A DNA stretch of 64,000 nucleotides, taken from positions 62,001-126,000 of the forward strand of contig NZ_QUBS01000088.1 of the NCBI RefSeq assembly GCF_003390925.1. Direction: 5' to 3'. Both the position numbers and the translations under genes were made by a program. The DNA comes from Trinickia diaoshuihuensis (lineage in GTDB: Bacteria > Pseudomonadota > Gammaproteobacteria > Burkholderiales > Burkholderiaceae). Under the pieces are notes generated by a model. That model saw only the letters and a list, made by a program, of their open reading frames with translations. It had not been told where the DNA came from and ran no database searches. Shown here in pieces: positions 8,110 through 17,422 of the stretch (positions are counted from its first letter, which is position 1; every line of letters starts with the position of its first letter).

Positions 8110-8742
8110 ATGGAACTGTACTTTTCGCCGCTCGCTTGCTCGCTCGCGACACGGATCGCGTTTTACGAAGCGGGTTATGACGCCACCTACCGGCAGGTCG
8201 ACACCAAGCGCAAGCGGCTCGAGGACGGCAGCGATTTCCATGCGATCAATCCGCTCGGGCAAGTGCCCGTCTTACGCACCGACGACGGCGCGCTCTTGTA
8301 TGAGAACGCCGCGATCCTGCCGTATGTGGCCGATCGGCTCGCTTCGGCCAATCTCGCGCCGGCTGGCGGGTTGGAGCGCGCTCGCTTGCATCAGTGGCTA
8401 GGCTTCATCGGCACCGAATTGCATAAGGCGATCTTCGTGCCGATGCTCGACCAGAATGCGAACGCCGAGGTCAAACGCTATGCGCGCGAGCACATTGCTC
8501 TTCGCATGCAGGCCCTGCAGGCGCATCTCGCGACGCGCGAGTGGCTGCTCGACGCCTATGGCGTCGCCGACATCTATCTCACGGTCGTGCTCAACTGGGC
8601 GCGCTTTTGCGAAATCGACCTGTCGCCCTGGCCCGCCGTCTTGGATTTGTTCAAGCGCGTATCGAAGCGCCCCGCCGTGACGCGCGCATTCGCCGAGGAA
8701 TACGAGCTTTATCGCTTGCAATCGGAGCGCAGGGATCGTTAA
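8110..8742 (+). CDS. glutathione S-transferase
   Basis: A 210-residue two-domain cytosolic GST. The N-terminal thioredoxin-like domain (MELYFSPLACSLATRIAFYE) carries the S-x-x-C-S-L-A pattern of beta-class enzymes and the NPLGQVPVLRTDDG cis-proline segment; the YENAAILPYVADRL glutathione contact and an all-helical C-terminal domain follow. GSTs conjugate or reduce electrophiles with glutathione. The ribosome site is GGAG two bases before a run ending at ATG 8110 (GATAGGAG). The gene is divergent from a TetR repressor with shared operators, so it is probably induced by a toxic substrate. The substrate cannot be predicted. Confidence 0.92.
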   Translation: MELYFSPLACSLATRIAFYEAGYDATYRQVDTKRKRLEDGSDFHAINPLGQVPVLRTDDGALLYENAAILPYVADRLASANLAPAGGLERARLHQWLGFIGTELHKAIFVPMLDQNANAEVKRYAREHIALRMQALQAHLATREWLLDAYGVADIYLTVVLNWARFCEIDLSPWPAVLDLFKRVSKRPAVTRAFAEEYELYRLQSERRDR

Positions 8743-8782
8743 GCGGTAATTCCCAAGCGGCGCAGGTGGGCGCCGTCGCGAA

Positions 8783-9262
8783 TCAGTCGATCAGGTCTTG
8801 CACCGCGAGGCCGTGTGCTTCGCAGTACTGACGGTAGGCGGCCAATTGCGTCGCGGCGCCGACGCGGTTGCGCACGCTGCCGTCGGCGCCGATGAATTGG
8901 ACCTCGCCGTACACGACGACCATCACGGTCAACGGCACGTCGCCCACGACCTTCCACCAATCGGTATTGCCCGGCGGCTCGAACACGTACTCGCCCGGGC
9001 CGATACGCTCCCCCGTGCAAAGCAAACGCTCGCCTTCGAGATTGAACGCGTGGATCGCGCCCGTGTGCCGATGCAGCGGCATGATCGCGCCCGGGCTCAT
9101 CCGCATCAATTCCACGAAACCGCTGCCGTCGGAAAAAAACCGCAGCGGCTTCCACGACTTGACGGGCGATTCCGGTATCCAAGGCATATCGGGCGCACTC
9201 GCGATGCGCGCGGGAAGATACTCGATCGGCGATGCGGGCAAATTCGGCTCGACATAACTCAT
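8783..9262 (-). CDS. cupin dioxygenase of the 2,4'-dihydroxyacetophenone dioxygenase family
   Basis: A 159-residue single-domain cupin. The metal motif is visible as PLHRHTGAIHAFNLEGE, giving the usual two histidines and a glutamate, with the later GEYVFEPPGNTDWW and VVVYGEVQF strands. Proteins of this length with an N-terminal LPASPIEYLP-type segment are annotated as 2,4'-dihydroxyacetophenone dioxygenase-like, after the Burkholderia enzyme that cleaves a C-C bond in aromatic ketone breakdown. The true substrate of most relatives is unknown. It is divergent from the second MocR gene (9356), its probable regulator. Confidence 0.82.
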   Translation of the reverse strand: MSYVEPNLPASPIEYLPARIASAPDMPWIPESPVKSWKPLRFFSDGSGFVELMRMSPGAIMPLHRHTGAIHAFNLEGERLLCTGERIGPGEYVFEPPGNTDWWKVVGDVPLTVMVVVYGEVQFIGADGSVRNRVGAATQLAAYRQYCEAHGLAVQDLID

Positions 9263-9319
9263 GACAGTAGCTCCAATGACGGCGAATATGAGGCCGTATG
9301 CAGCGTACTTTAACGGTAC

Positions 9320-9342
9320 ACTGGCTCTATATTCGATCCAGT
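9320..9342. promoter_or_regulatory. ACTGG / CCAGT inverted pair before second MocR gene
   Basis: ACTGG at 9320-9324 and CCAGT at 9338-9342 form an inverted pair with a 13-base spacer, 14 bases upstream of the MocR start. The ACTGG core matches the repeats before the first MocR gene (6542-6574), which supports a MocR operator shared with the divergent cupin gene. Confidence 0.4.
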
Positions 9343-9355
9343 TTCTATCCCATTT

Positions 9356-10819
9356 ATGGAACCAGTTTTCGAGTTCCCGCTCGACCTTGGAAAGCTAGGT
9401 CCCGGGAGCCGAGTTCAGCGGCTGCATCAGCAATTGCGGGCCGCGATCGTCGAGCGGCGGCTTACCGCCGGCACACGCATGCCGTCCACGCGTCGCGTGG
9501 CGCAGGCCTACGGGGTTGCGCGCAACACCGTGATCGCCGCGTACGATTTGTTGCTGGCGGAAGGATTCATCGTCACGCGCGCCGGGGCGGCCGCCGAGGT
9601 AGCCGATGTCGCGACGCAATCGGTCACGAGCGGACGCAAGCGGCAGCCTCGGCTCGCACTGCGTGCGCCCGCGTACTCGTGGCACGAAGCCGCACCGGGC
9701 GAGGTTAGCCCCACCGTATCGATCGCGCGGAGCTTCGAATTAGGCATACCCGAACACCGCTGGTTTCCGTCGGACGTCTGGCGCCGCATGCTCCTGCGCT
9801 CGACGAGCCTTTCGCTTGCCGACGGCTTCGGTTACCCCGCCCCACAAGGACGGCCGCTGCTGCGCGCGGCGATCGCGCAGCACGCCGCCTACGCGCGCGC
9901 CGTCGTCTGCACCGCGAACGACGTGGTCGTTACCTCCGGTGCGCAGCAGGCGTTCGACTTGCTCGCGCGCGTGCTCGTCACACGCGGACAAACGAAAGTG
10001 GCTGTGGAGGACCCCGGCTACCCGCCGCTGCGCGCCGCGATGACGGCGGCCGGTGCGCAGCTCGTGCCGGTTCCCGTGGATGACGAAGGGCTCATCGTCG
10101 AACGATTGCCGTCCGACGTACGTATCGTCTGCGTCACGCCTTCTCATCAATTCCCGACCGGCGTCGCCATGTCGCTCGCGCGGCGGCGGGCGTTGCTCGA
10201 GTTTGCGCAACGCCATGGCGCCGTCGTCATCGAGGACGACTACGACGGCGAATTTCGTTATGGGACGCAACCGCTCGATGCCCTGCAAATGCTCGATCGC
10301 GACGATAAGGTCGTCTACGTCGGCACGTTTTCGAAAAGCATGTTTCCCGCGCTTAGACTCGGTTATGTCGTGGCGCCGCCATGGCTTATCGAAGCGCTGG
10401 TGGCCGCCAAACGAAGTGCCGACAATGGGAGCAACGTGGCTTCGCAAGAAGCACTGGCCCGCTTCATTCTCGACGGACACCTAGCCCGTTACACGCGGCA
10501 GATGCGCAAGCGTTATGCGCGGCGGCGAGATGGGTTGGTAGCCGCAATCGAGCGAGATTTGGGCGATTGGCTGGTACCGGTCGAGCCCAGCGCCGGCATT
10601 CATCTTTATGCCCGCTATCGCGACCGGCGCCACGCGAAGCGCATCGTGTCGCTCGCGGCGAACTATGCGATCGGCGCACAAGCTGCCGGCGACTTCCTGC
10701 TCGAGCGCCAAGCGCCCGCCCCGCTCGGCGCGGGCATCGCATTCGGGTTCGGTCGTATCGACGAAGATGAGATCGAGGCATCGATCGCGCACTTGGCTCG
10801 CGCGATCCAGCGCGCTTAA
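9356..10819 (+). CDS. second MocR-type regulator with aminotransferase domain
   Basis: A 487-residue MocR protein with a GntR winged helix at about residues 18-85 (QQLRAAIVERRLTAGTRMPS and RVAQAYGVARNTVIAAYDLL), a linker, then an aminotransferase-like domain with EDDYDGEFRYG and the PLP lysine in GTFSKSMFPALRLGY. It is a paralogue of the gene at 5034-6527 at domain level only. It is divergent from the dihydroxyacetophenone-dioxygenase-like cupin, the likely target. Its stop overlaps the stop of the convergent CBS gene by four bases. The ligand is probably PLP plus an amino compound; no specific effector can be inferred. Confidence 0.9.
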   Translation: MEPVFEFPLDLGKLGPGSRVQRLHQQLRAAIVERRLTAGTRMPSTRRVAQAYGVARNTVIAAYDLLLAEGFIVTRAGAAAEVADVATQSVTSGRKRQPRLALRAPAYSWHEAAPGEVSPTVSIARSFELGIPEHRWFPSDVWRRMLLRSTSLSLADGFGYPAPQGRPLLRAAIAQHAAYARAVVCTANDVVVTSGAQQAFDLLARVLVTRGQTKVAVEDPGYPPLRAAMTAAGAQLVPVPVDDEGLIVERLPSDVRIVCVTPSHQFPTGVAMSLARRRALLEFAQRHGAVVIEDDYDGEFRYGTQPLDALQMLDRDDKVVYVGTFSKSMFPALRLGYVVAPPWLIEALVAAKRSADNGSNVASQEALARFILDGHLARYTRQMRKRYARRRDGLVAAIERDLGDWLVPVEPSAGIHLYARYRDRRHAKRIVSLAANYAIGAQAAGDFLLERQAPAPLGAGIAFGFGRIDEDEIEASIAHLARAIQRA

Positions 10820-11229
10820 ACGGCGCGCGGATCCGTTCGCAGCACGTCGCGCCAACTGACGATGCCAACGGGCCTGAACGCGCCGTCCACGATCGGGATG
10901 CACGAGATCGGATTGGCCAACAGCAGCGCGATCGCGTCGGCTACCGTCGCATCGGCCGTCAGCGTGACGGGTTTGCGCGACATGATTTGATGGACCCGCT
11001 TGCCGAGCGTGCCGACGTCGCGCGCGTTTTCGACGACGCTGTCGATGAACGGGCTCAGCGCCGACAGCAAATCGCGGTCGGATACCACCCCCTGCAGTAC
11101 GCCGTCGTCCACCACCAATAGGTGATGGAAGTTCGCGTGATGAAAAATCTCGCGCACCGTCGCCAACGTTTCGTCGAAACCGACGGTCACGAGGCGCGTC
11201 GTCATCAATTCGCTTACGTACATGGTCAT
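10816..11229 (-). CDS. two-CBS-domain protein
   Basis: A 137-residue protein made of one Bateman module. The first CBS motif spans about residues 5-60 (VSELMTTRLVTVGFDETLAT to LLVVDDGVLQGVVSDRDLL); the second spans about 78-130 (VHQIMSRKPVTLTADATVAD to IPIVDGAFRPVGIVSWRDVL). Stand-alone CBS pairs bind adenine nucleotides and act as energy or redox sensors on partner proteins; no partner is adjacent. ATG 11229 is used; ATG 11223 two codons on is equally possible because no clear ribosome site favours either. It is divergent from the dmeR-like gene. Confidence 0.88.
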   Translation of the reverse strand: MTMYVSELMTTRLVTVGFDETLATVREIFHHANFHHLLVVDDGVLQGVVSDRDLLSALSPFIDSVVENARDVGTLGKRVHQIMSRKPVTLTADATVADAIALLLANPISCIPIVDGAFRPVGIVSWRDVLRTDPRAV

Positions 11230-11325
11230 CGTCGTTCGTCTTCTCGCTCAATACGCGGATACCCGCACCCGGCGTGCGAACATTGTATCGCAGGCGTTTC
11301 GTCGCTCGATTCCTGCCATATTAGG

Positions 11326-11342
11326 ATACCCCCCTACGGTAT
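11326..11342. promoter_or_regulatory. RcnR/CsoR-type operator upstream of dmeR
   Basis: ATAC and GTAT flank a six-C tract followed by TACG. A C/G tract between short AT-rich inverted repeats is the signature of RcnR-type operators. It lies 39 bases before the dmeR start and would overlap the promoter of dmeRF. Confidence 0.6.
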
Positions 11343-11381
11343 TTGCTATACTCCCGGCGACAGATGAAAGGGAGTCCCGGC

Positions 11382-11654
11382 ATGAGCCATACGATTCGCG
11401 AAAAGCAAAAGCTGCTCAACCGCGTTCGCCGAATAAAAGGACAGATCGAGGCGATCGAACGCGCGCTCGAGGACGAACACGGCTGCATCGACGTACTGCA
11501 ACGGATCACGAGTTGCCGTGGTGCGATGAACGGCTTGCTGGCCGTGGTCCTCGAAGACCACATCAGGACGCATCTGGTCGACGCGGAGCCTGCCGACGAA
11601 CACGGCAGCGGCACCGAGCAACTGATCGAAGTCGTCCATAGCTATTTCAAGTAG
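11382..11654 (+). CDS. dmeR: RcnR/DmeR-type Ni/Co-responsive repressor
   Basis: A 90-residue all-helical repressor of the CsoR/RcnR/FrmR family. Metal ligands are in place: His3, Cys35, His60 and His64, the set that coordinates Ni(II)/Co(II) in E. coli RcnR. FrmR, the formaldehyde sensor, lacks His3 and His64, so a metal sensor is favoured. Basic residues of the DNA face (NRVRRIKGQ, residues 13-21) are conserved. Start ATG 11382 follows AAAGGGAG. The gene lies 10 bases before a cation-diffusion-facilitator gene, the dmeRF arrangement known from rhizobia, and has a C-tract operator upstream. Metal release of the repressor would switch on efflux. Confidence 0.88.
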   Translation: MSHTIREKQKLLNRVRRIKGQIEAIERALEDEHGCIDVLQRITSCRGAMNGLLAVVLEDHIRTHLVDAEPADEHGSGTEQLIEVVHSYFK

Positions 11655-11664
11655 AGCGAATATC

Positions 11665-12669
11665 ATGAGTGAATTCGAGAACGTGGCGTTCGGCGCCGGG
11701 CATGACCATATCTTTTTGGGCGCGGCCCACGCCGAGAACGAACGCAGGACATGGATGGTCATCGCGCTATGCAGCGCGATGATGGTCGCGGAAATCGTGG
11801 GCGGAACGCTGTTCGGCTCGCTGGCGCTCGTCGCCGACGGCCTGCATATGTCCACGCACGCGGGCGCGATGTTGATCGCCGCGCTGGCCTATACCTATGC
11901 GCGCCGCCACGCGAGCGATCCGCGGTTCGCCTTCGGCACGGGCAAGCTCGGCGACCTCGCGGGCTTTTCCAGCGCCATCGTGCTGGCGATGATCGCACTG
12001 CTCATCGGTTACGAAGCCGTCGCACGCTTGTTCGCGCCTGTGCCGATTCGGTTCGGTCAAGCAATTCCGATCGCCGTGCTGGGTCTGCTCGTCAACGTCG
12101 CCAGTATTTGGCTGCTCCGCGGCGATCATCATGGGCATGGGCATCATCACGGACATGGACATGGACACGATCACGATCACGACGAACACGATCACCATGG
12201 CCATGAGCATGCCGACGAAATCCACGCGGCCACGATCCGCGATCACAACATCCGCTCCGCATACGTGCACGTAATTGCCGACGCCGCCGTCTCCGTGCTG
12301 GCGATCGTCGGGCTCGTCCTCGCGCGCGCATTCTCTTGGTACTGGATGGATCCCCTGGCCGGCGTGATCGGCGCGCTCGTGATCGCCAACTGGTCGTGGG
12401 GTTTGATGCGCGATACGGGCGGGATTTTGCTCGACATGAATCCGGACCGCCGCATGGCCGAGAACGTGCGCCGCGTCGTGGAAGAGCATGGCGACAGCGT
12501 GCTCGACTTGCACGTTTGGCGCGTCGGCCCGGGCCATCTCAGCGCGATCTTGTCGGTGACTACCTTTGATAACGCACGCACCCCGAGCTTCTATCACTCA
12601 GTGCTTACGAAATTCAGCGGGCTCTCCCATGTGACGGTGGAAGTCAACCGGAAACCCGAGCCCGCTTGA
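11665..12669 (+). CDS. dmeF: DmeF-type Co/Ni cation diffusion facilitator
   Basis: A 334-residue inner-membrane CDF exporter with six predicted helices. After helix 1 comes the metal-site pattern (LVADGLHMSTHAG in helix 2) and the helix 5 equivalent HVIADAAVSVL. Between helices 4 and 5 lies a loop extremely rich in His with Gly and Asp (about residues 152-190), typical of DmeF and other Co/Ni/Zn CDF proteins. The cytosolic C-terminal domain (LDLHVWRVGPGHLSAIL) is intact. The pump exports Co(II)/Ni(II) using proton antiport. It is co-transcribed with dmeR (10-base gap). Zn specificity is possible but less likely given the RcnR-type regulator. Confidence 0.9.
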   Translation: MSEFENVAFGAGHDHIFLGAAHAENERRTWMVIALCSAMMVAEIVGGTLFGSLALVADGLHMSTHAGAMLIAALAYTYARRHASDPRFAFGTGKLGDLAGFSSAIVLAMIALLIGYEAVARLFAPVPIRFGQAIPIAVLGLLVNVASIWLLRGDHHGHGHHHGHGHGHDHDHDEHDHHGHEHADEIHAATIRDHNIRSAYVHVIADAAVSVLAIVGLVLARAFSWYWMDPLAGVIGALVIANWSWGLMRDTGGILLDMNPDRRMAENVRRVVEEHGDSVLDLHVWRVGPGHLSAILSVTTFDNARTPSFYHSVLTKFSGLSHVTVEVNRKPEPA

Positions 12670-12686
12670 TACGATCGTTGCCGCCG

Positions 12687-13883
12687 TTAGGCGGCCTTCA
12701 GCATTCCGTGCGGATCGATCACGAATTTGCGCGGCGCGCCGCCGTCGAACTCGCGATACCCTTCCGGGGCCTGCTCAAGCGAAATGACGGTGACGTTGAC
12801 GATCTCGGCAATCGGCAACCGGTCCCACAAGATCGCTTGCATCAAGTTGCGGTTGTACTTCATCACCGGCGTTTGCCCCGTATGGAAAGAGTGCGACTTC
12901 GCCCAGCCGAGCCCGAACCGCAGACTCAAGCTGCCGCGCCGCGCGGCGGCATCCTTTGAGCCCGGATCGTCGGTGACGTAAAGTCCGGGGATCCCGATGG
13001 CGCCGGCCGGGCGCGTGATTTCCATCAGCGAGTTCAACACCGTGGCCGGCGCCTCTTGCGTATGGGCATCGCCGTGGCCATGCGCTTCGAAGCCGACGCA
13101 ATCGACGGCGCAATCGATCTCCGGCTTGCCGAGAATTTGCTCGATCTGCTCGCCGAGCGACGCGTCGAGCGATAGATTCACCGTTTCGAATCCCATCGCC
13201 TTGGCGTGCGCGAGCCGCTGTTCGTTCATATCGCCGACGATCGTCACCGCGGCGCCGAGCAAGCGCGCCGACGCGGCCGCGGCCATGCCGACGGGCCCCG
13301 CGCCCGCGATATAGACGGTCGAGCCTGGCTTGACACCGGCCGTCACCGCGCCGTGATAGCCGGTCGGCAAGATGTCCGATAGGCAAGTCAGATCGCGAAT
13401 TTTCGAGAGCGCTTGATCTCGGTCGGGAAACTTCAGCAGATTGAAATCCGCATACGGCACCAGCACGTATTCGGCCTGTCCGCCGATCCATCCGCCCATG
13501 TCCACGTAACCATATGCTCCGCCGGCCCGCGATGCGTTCACATTCAAACACACGCCCGTGTGCTGCTCCTTGCACATCGGGCAGCGGCCGCACGCGACGT
13601 TGAACGGCACGGAGACCAGATCGCCGATTTGCAGCGTCTCGACGTCGCGCCCTACCTCGATCACCTCGCCCGTAATCTCGTGGCCCAGCACGAGTCCTTC
13701 GGGCGCCGTCGTACGGCCCCTCACCATATGCTGGTCGGAGCCGCAAATATTGGTGCTGACGACTTTCAGAATCACGCCGTGCTGGATCGAGCGCCCGCTC
13801 GGATCGACCATTTTGGGGTAGTCGATCGATTGCACCTGCACCTTGCCCGCCCCCTGATACACGACACCTCGGTTGCTGCTCAT
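12687..13883 (-). CDS. fdhA: glutathione-independent formaldehyde dehydrogenase
   Basis: A 398-residue zinc- and NAD-dependent dehydrogenase, essentially the 399-residue length of the Pseudomonas putida enzyme. It shows the catalytic CGSDQHMV motif, the GHEITGEVIEVG segment, the structural-zinc cysteines in CGRCPMCKEQHTGVC, and the Rossmann site YIAGAGPVGMAAAASA. It oxidises formaldehyde to formate with tightly bound NAD and can act as a dismutase. In betaine breakdown it removes formaldehyde released by demethylation. AAAGGAG lies ten bases before ATG 13883. It converges with dmeF and diverges from betBA, so it belongs to the choline catabolic block rather than to metal resistance. Confidence 0.95.
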   Translation of the reverse strand: MSSNRGVVYQGAGKVQVQSIDYPKMVDPSGRSIQHGVILKVVSTNICGSDQHMVRGRTTAPEGLVLGHEITGEVIEVGRDVETLQIGDLVSVPFNVACGRCPMCKEQHTGVCLNVNASRAGGAYGYVDMGGWIGGQAEYVLVPYADFNLLKFPDRDQALSKIRDLTCLSDILPTGYHGAVTAGVKPGSTVYIAGAGPVGMAAAASARLLGAAVTIVGDMNEQRLAHAKAMGFETVNLSLDASLGEQIEQILGKPEIDCAVDCVGFEAHGHGDAHTQEAPATVLNSLMEITRPAGAIGIPGLYVTDDPGSKDAAARRGSLSLRFGLGWAKSHSFHTGQTPVMKYNRNLMQAILWDRLPIAEIVNVTVISLEQAPEGYREFDGGAPRKFVIDPHGMLKAA

Positions 13884-13937
13884 CGTATGCGTCTCCTTTC
13901 ATGTCTTGATCGCGAAAACGCGATCGCCGTTGCGGCA

Positions 13938-13979
13938 AGACCGGCGGCGCGGCGCGCTCGACGCGCGTTCGGCCGGTCT
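13938..13979. promoter_or_regulatory. long inverted repeat in fdhA / betB intergenic region
   Basis: AGACCGGC (13938-13945) and GCCGGTCT (13972-13979) are exact inverted copies around a GC-rich 26-base spacer that itself holds GCGCG alternations. They lie between the divergent fdhA and betB genes, where betI would normally stand. They may form a hairpin in either leader or bind a regulator; no T-tract follows on either strand, so a terminator is unlikely. Confidence 0.35.
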
Positions 13980-14161
13980 CATCGAGCTGCCGCTTGCAGC
14001 GTAGTCCGCAACGGCGGGCGGCGATCGTACAAAACGCGACACGCGCTTTGCTAGACCCGACAAGCAGGGCGCGATACCGCCCTTATCGATTGAACGCCGG
14101 CCGTAAAACGCCTATCGTTGGAGCCTTCGAATGACTGACGAAGCTTCTTGGAGAAAAGCCG

Positions 14162-15640
14162 ATGATTCCGTCCTCCGTCTACGGTCCGCAGCGCCTGTTC
14201 ATCGGCGGGGCCTACGTCGAAGCCACGTCGGGCGAGCACTTCGAGACGTTCGATCCCGCCACGGGCGAACGGCTGGCCGCCGTCGCGCAAGCGAGCCGGG
14301 ACGACATCGAGCGCGCGGTGGCCTCGGCACGCGACGGGCAGCGCGAGTGGGCGGCCATGAGCGCCATGACGCGTTCGCGCATTTTGCGCCGCGCCGTCGA
14401 GTTGCTGCGCGAGCGCAACGATGAATTGGCCGAGCTCGAGATGCGCGATACCGGCAAACCCATCGCCGAAACGCGCGCCGTCGATATCGTCACGGGCGCG
14501 GACGTCATCGAGTATTACGCGGGCCTCGCCCCGTCGATCGAGGGACGCCAAATCCCACTGCGCGCCGACTCGTTCGTCTACACGCGACGGGAGCCGCTCG
14601 GCGTATGCGCGGGAATCGGCGCCTGGAATTATCCGATCCAAATCGCTTGCTGGAAGTCGGCGCCCGCGCTCGCCGCCGGCAACGCGATGATCTTCAAGCC
14701 CAGCGAGATCACGCCGCTCTCGGCGCTGAAATTGGCTGAAATCTACATCGAGGCCGGCGTGCCGCCCGGGGTATTCAACGTCGTTCAAGGCGGCGGTCAG
14801 GTCGGCGCCATGCTCGCCGAACATCCGGCCATCGCCAAGGTGTCGTTCACGGGCGGCGTGGAGACGGGTAAGAAGGTGATGTCGTTGGCGGGAGCATCGT
14901 CGCTGAAGGAAGTAACGATGGAGCTAGGCGGCAAATCGCCGTTGATCGTCTTCGACGATGCCGATCTCGAACGCGCGGCGGACATCGCGGTCACCGCGAA
15001 CTTCTTTAGCGCCGGCCAGGTTTGCACGAACGGCACCCGCGTCTTCGTGCAACGCTCGGTCATGAAGCGCTTCGAGACGCTCGTCGCGGAACGCACGGGG
15101 CGCATCCGCATCGGCAAACCATCCGATCCCGATACGAACTTCGGGCCGCTCGCGAGCGCCGCCCAGCTCGACAAAGTGCTGGGCTACATCGAGAGCGGCA
15201 AGCGCGAGGGAGCCCGCTTGGTCGCGGGTGGGAAGCGCCTTATCGAAGGCCATTTCGCACATGGCCAGTACGTTGCGCCGACGGTATTCGCCGATTGCCG
15301 GGATGACATGCGCATCGTGCGAGAGGAAATCTTCGGCCCGGTCATGTGCCTGCTTGCGTTCGACCACGAGGAAGAAGTCATCGCGCGAGCCAATGCGACG
15401 CACTACGGTTTGGCAGCCGGTGTCGTCACCGAAAGCCTTGCGCGCGCACACCGCGTGATTCATCGGCTCGAAGCGGGCATTTGTTGGATCAATACGTGGG
15501 GCGAATCGCCGGCCGAAATGCCCGTAGGCGGCTATAAGCAATCGGGCGTGGGGCGCGAGAACGGCATCGACACGCTCGAGCATTACACGCAGATCAAATC
15601 GGTCCAGGTCGAACTCGGCCCCTACCGGCCCGTGTTCTGA
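14162..15640 (+). CDS. betB: betaine aldehyde dehydrogenase
   Basis: A 492-residue NAD(P)-dependent aldehyde dehydrogenase that converts betaine aldehyde to glycine betaine. The general base is Glu254 in MELGGKSP, and the catalytic cysteine is Cys288 in SAGQVCTNG. The family signature [20 protein letters not shown] and the C-terminal [17 protein letters not shown] are intact, and length is normal for BetB. Start ATG 14162 follows GGAGAAAAG. betA follows after 11 bases, giving the classic order, but the usual repressor gene betI is not immediately upstream. Regulation by the GbdR-like protein or by a distant BetI is possible. Confidence 0.95.
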   Translation: MIPSSVYGPQRLFIGGAYVEATSGEHFETFDPATGERLAAVAQASRDDIERAVASARDGQREWAAMSAMTRSRILRRAVELLRERNDELAELEMRDTGKPIAETRAVDIVTGADVIEYYAGLAPSIEGRQIPLRADSFVYTRREPLGVCAGIGAWNYPIQIACWKSAPALAAGNAMIFKPSEITPLSALKLAEIYIEAGVPPGVFNVVQGGGQVGAMLAEHPAIAKVSFTGGVETGKKVMSLAGASSLKEVTMELGGKSPLIVFDDADLERAADIAVTANFFSAGQVCTNGTRVFVQRSVMKRFETLVAERTGRIRIGKPSDPDTNFGPLASAAQLDKVLGYIESGKREGARLVAGGKRLIEGHFAHGQYVAPTVFADCRDDMRIVREEIFGPVMCLLAFDHEEEVIARANATHYGLAAGVVTESLARAHRVIHRLEAGICWINTWGESPAEMPVGGYKQSGVGRENGIDTLEHYTQIKSVQVELGPYRPVF

Positions 15641-15651
15641 AGGAGGTGCTC

Positions 15652-17382
15652 GTGAGTGCGAAGGAATACGACTACATCATCGTCGGCGCGGGGTCGGCCG
15701 GTAACGTGCTGGCCACGCGGCTAACCGAGGATGCCGGCGTCACGGTGCTATTGCTGGAGGCCGGCGGCCCAGACTACCGATTCGATTTCCGCACGCAGAT
15801 GCCGGCGGCGCTCGCCTATCCGTTGCAGGGCCGGCGCTATAACTGGGCGTACGAGACCGAGCCCGAGCCGCATATGAACCACCGCCGCATGGAATGCGGC
15901 AGAGGCAAGGGGCTGGGCGGGTCGTCGCTGATCAACGGCATGTGCTATATCCGCGGCAATGCGCTCGATTACGACGGCTGGGCACAGAACAAAGGCCTCG
16001 AGAACTGGAGTTACCTCGATTGCCTGCCTTACTTCAAGAAAGCCGAAACGCGCGACGTGGGCCCGAATGCCTACCACGGCGGCGACGGGCCCGTCCACGT
16101 CACGACGAGCAAGCCCGGCAACAATCCGCTGTTCGGCGCGATGGTCGAGGCCGGCGTGCAAGCGGGCTACGCGCGCACCGACGATCTGAACGGCTACCGG
16201 CAAGAAGGTTTCGGCCCGATGGATCGGACGGTGACCGCGCACGGCCGCCGCGCAAGCACGGCGCGCGGCTATCTCGACCAAGCACGGCAACGGCCGAACT
16301 TGACGATCGTCACGCATGCGCAGACCGATCGCGTTTTGTTTTCGGGCAAACGCGCCGTCGGCGTGGCTTATCTGCATCACGAGACGCCCGTGACGGCCCA
16401 TGCGCGGCGCGAGGTACTCGTCTGTTCGGGCGCGATCGCCTCGCCCCAATTGCTGCAACGCTCGGGCGTCGGCCCCGGCGAGTGGCTGCGCGAGCTCGAC
16501 GTGCCGGTCCTGCTCGACCTGCCCGGAGTGGGCCGTAACCTGCAAGATCATCTCGAGATCTACATGCAGTACGAGTGCAAGGAGCCCGTCTCGCTCTACC
16601 CCGCGCTACAGTGGTACAACCAGCCCGCGATCGGATTGGAGTGGCTCGTCAACGGTACGGGCATCGGCGCGAGCAATCAATTCGAAGCGGGGGGCTTCAT
16701 TCGAACGCGCGACGACGACCGCTGGCCGAACATTCAATACCATTTCTTGCCGATCGCCATCAACTACAACGGCTCCAACGCCATCAAGATGCACGGCTTT
16801 CAGGCACACATGGGATCGATGCGCTCGCCGAGCCGCGGCCGGATCAAGCTGCGTTCGCGCGATCCGCGCGCCCACCCGAGCATCTTGTTCAACTACATGG
16901 CCGAAGCGCTCGATTGGCGCGAGTTCCGCGACGGCATCCGCTTGACGAGGGAAATCATCGCGCAGCGCGCACTCGACCGGTATCGCGGACGCGAGCTGAG
17001 CCCCGGCGGCGAACTCAAAACCGATGCCGAACTCGATGCCTTCGTCCGGGCGCGCGCCGAAACGGCCTATCACCCTTCCTGCTCGTGCGCGATGGGATAT
17101 GACGAGATGTCCGTCGTCGATAACGAAGGCCGCGTGCACGGTATCGAGGGGTTGCGTGTCGTCGATGCGTCGATCATGCCGCGTATCACGACCGGCAACC
17201 TCAATGCGCCGACGATCATGCTCGCCGAGAAAATCGCCGATCGCATTCGGGGCAGGTCGCCGCTGCCGCGTGTCGAGGTGCCGTATTACGTCGCGAACGG
17301 CGCACCCGCGCGAGCGGGGGGTTGCGCGCAGCCACGCAGTGCGCCCAATGCCGCGCGCTCGACTGCCCACGCCGCGGGCTAG
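15652..17382 (+). CDS. betA: choline dehydrogenase
   Basis: A 576-residue FAD enzyme of the GMC oxidoreductase family that oxidises choline to betaine aldehyde at the membrane. The N-terminal dinucleotide fold [18 protein letters not shown], the GMC signature [15 protein letters not shown], and the C-terminal catalytic His segment [10 protein letters not shown] with [15 protein letters not shown] are all present. The start is taken as GTG 15652, five bases after a perfect AGGAGG; an in-frame GTG at 15646 lies inside that ribosome site. The C-terminal tail (last about 25 residues) is proline/alanine-rich and not conserved. It is transcribed with betB and probably with the MFS gene 40 bases downstream. 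Confidence 0.95.
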   Translation: MSAKEYDYIIVGAGSAGNVLATRLTEDAGVTVLLLEAGGPDYRFDFRTQMPAALAYPLQGRRYNWAYETEPEPHMNHRRMECGRGKGLGGSSLINGMCYIRGNALDYDGWAQNKGLENWSYLDCLPYFKKAETRDVGPNAYHGGDGPVHVTTSKPGNNPLFGAMVEAGVQAGYARTDDLNGYRQEGFGPMDRTVTAHGRRASTARGYLDQARQRPNLTIVTHAQTDRVLFSGKRAVGVAYLHHETPVTAHARREVLVCSGAIASPQLLQRSGVGPGEWLRELDVPVLLDLPGVGRNLQDHLEIYMQYECKEPVSLYPALQWYNQPAIGLEWLVNGTGIGASNQFEAGGFIRTRDDDRWPNIQYHFLPIAINYNGSNAIKMHGFQAHMGSMRSPSRGRIKLRSRDPRAHPSILFNYMAEALDWREFRDGIRLTREIIAQRALDRYRGRELSPGGELKTDAELDAFVRARAETAYHPSCSCAMGYDEMSVVDNEGRVHGIEGLRVVDASIMPRITTGNLNAPTIMLAEKIADRIRGRSPLPRVEVPYYVANGAPARAGGCAQPRSAPNAARSTAHAAG

Positions 17383-17422
17383 CCCGTAGCGATTTTCATC
17401 GGCGTCTTACTCGGAGCCCATC

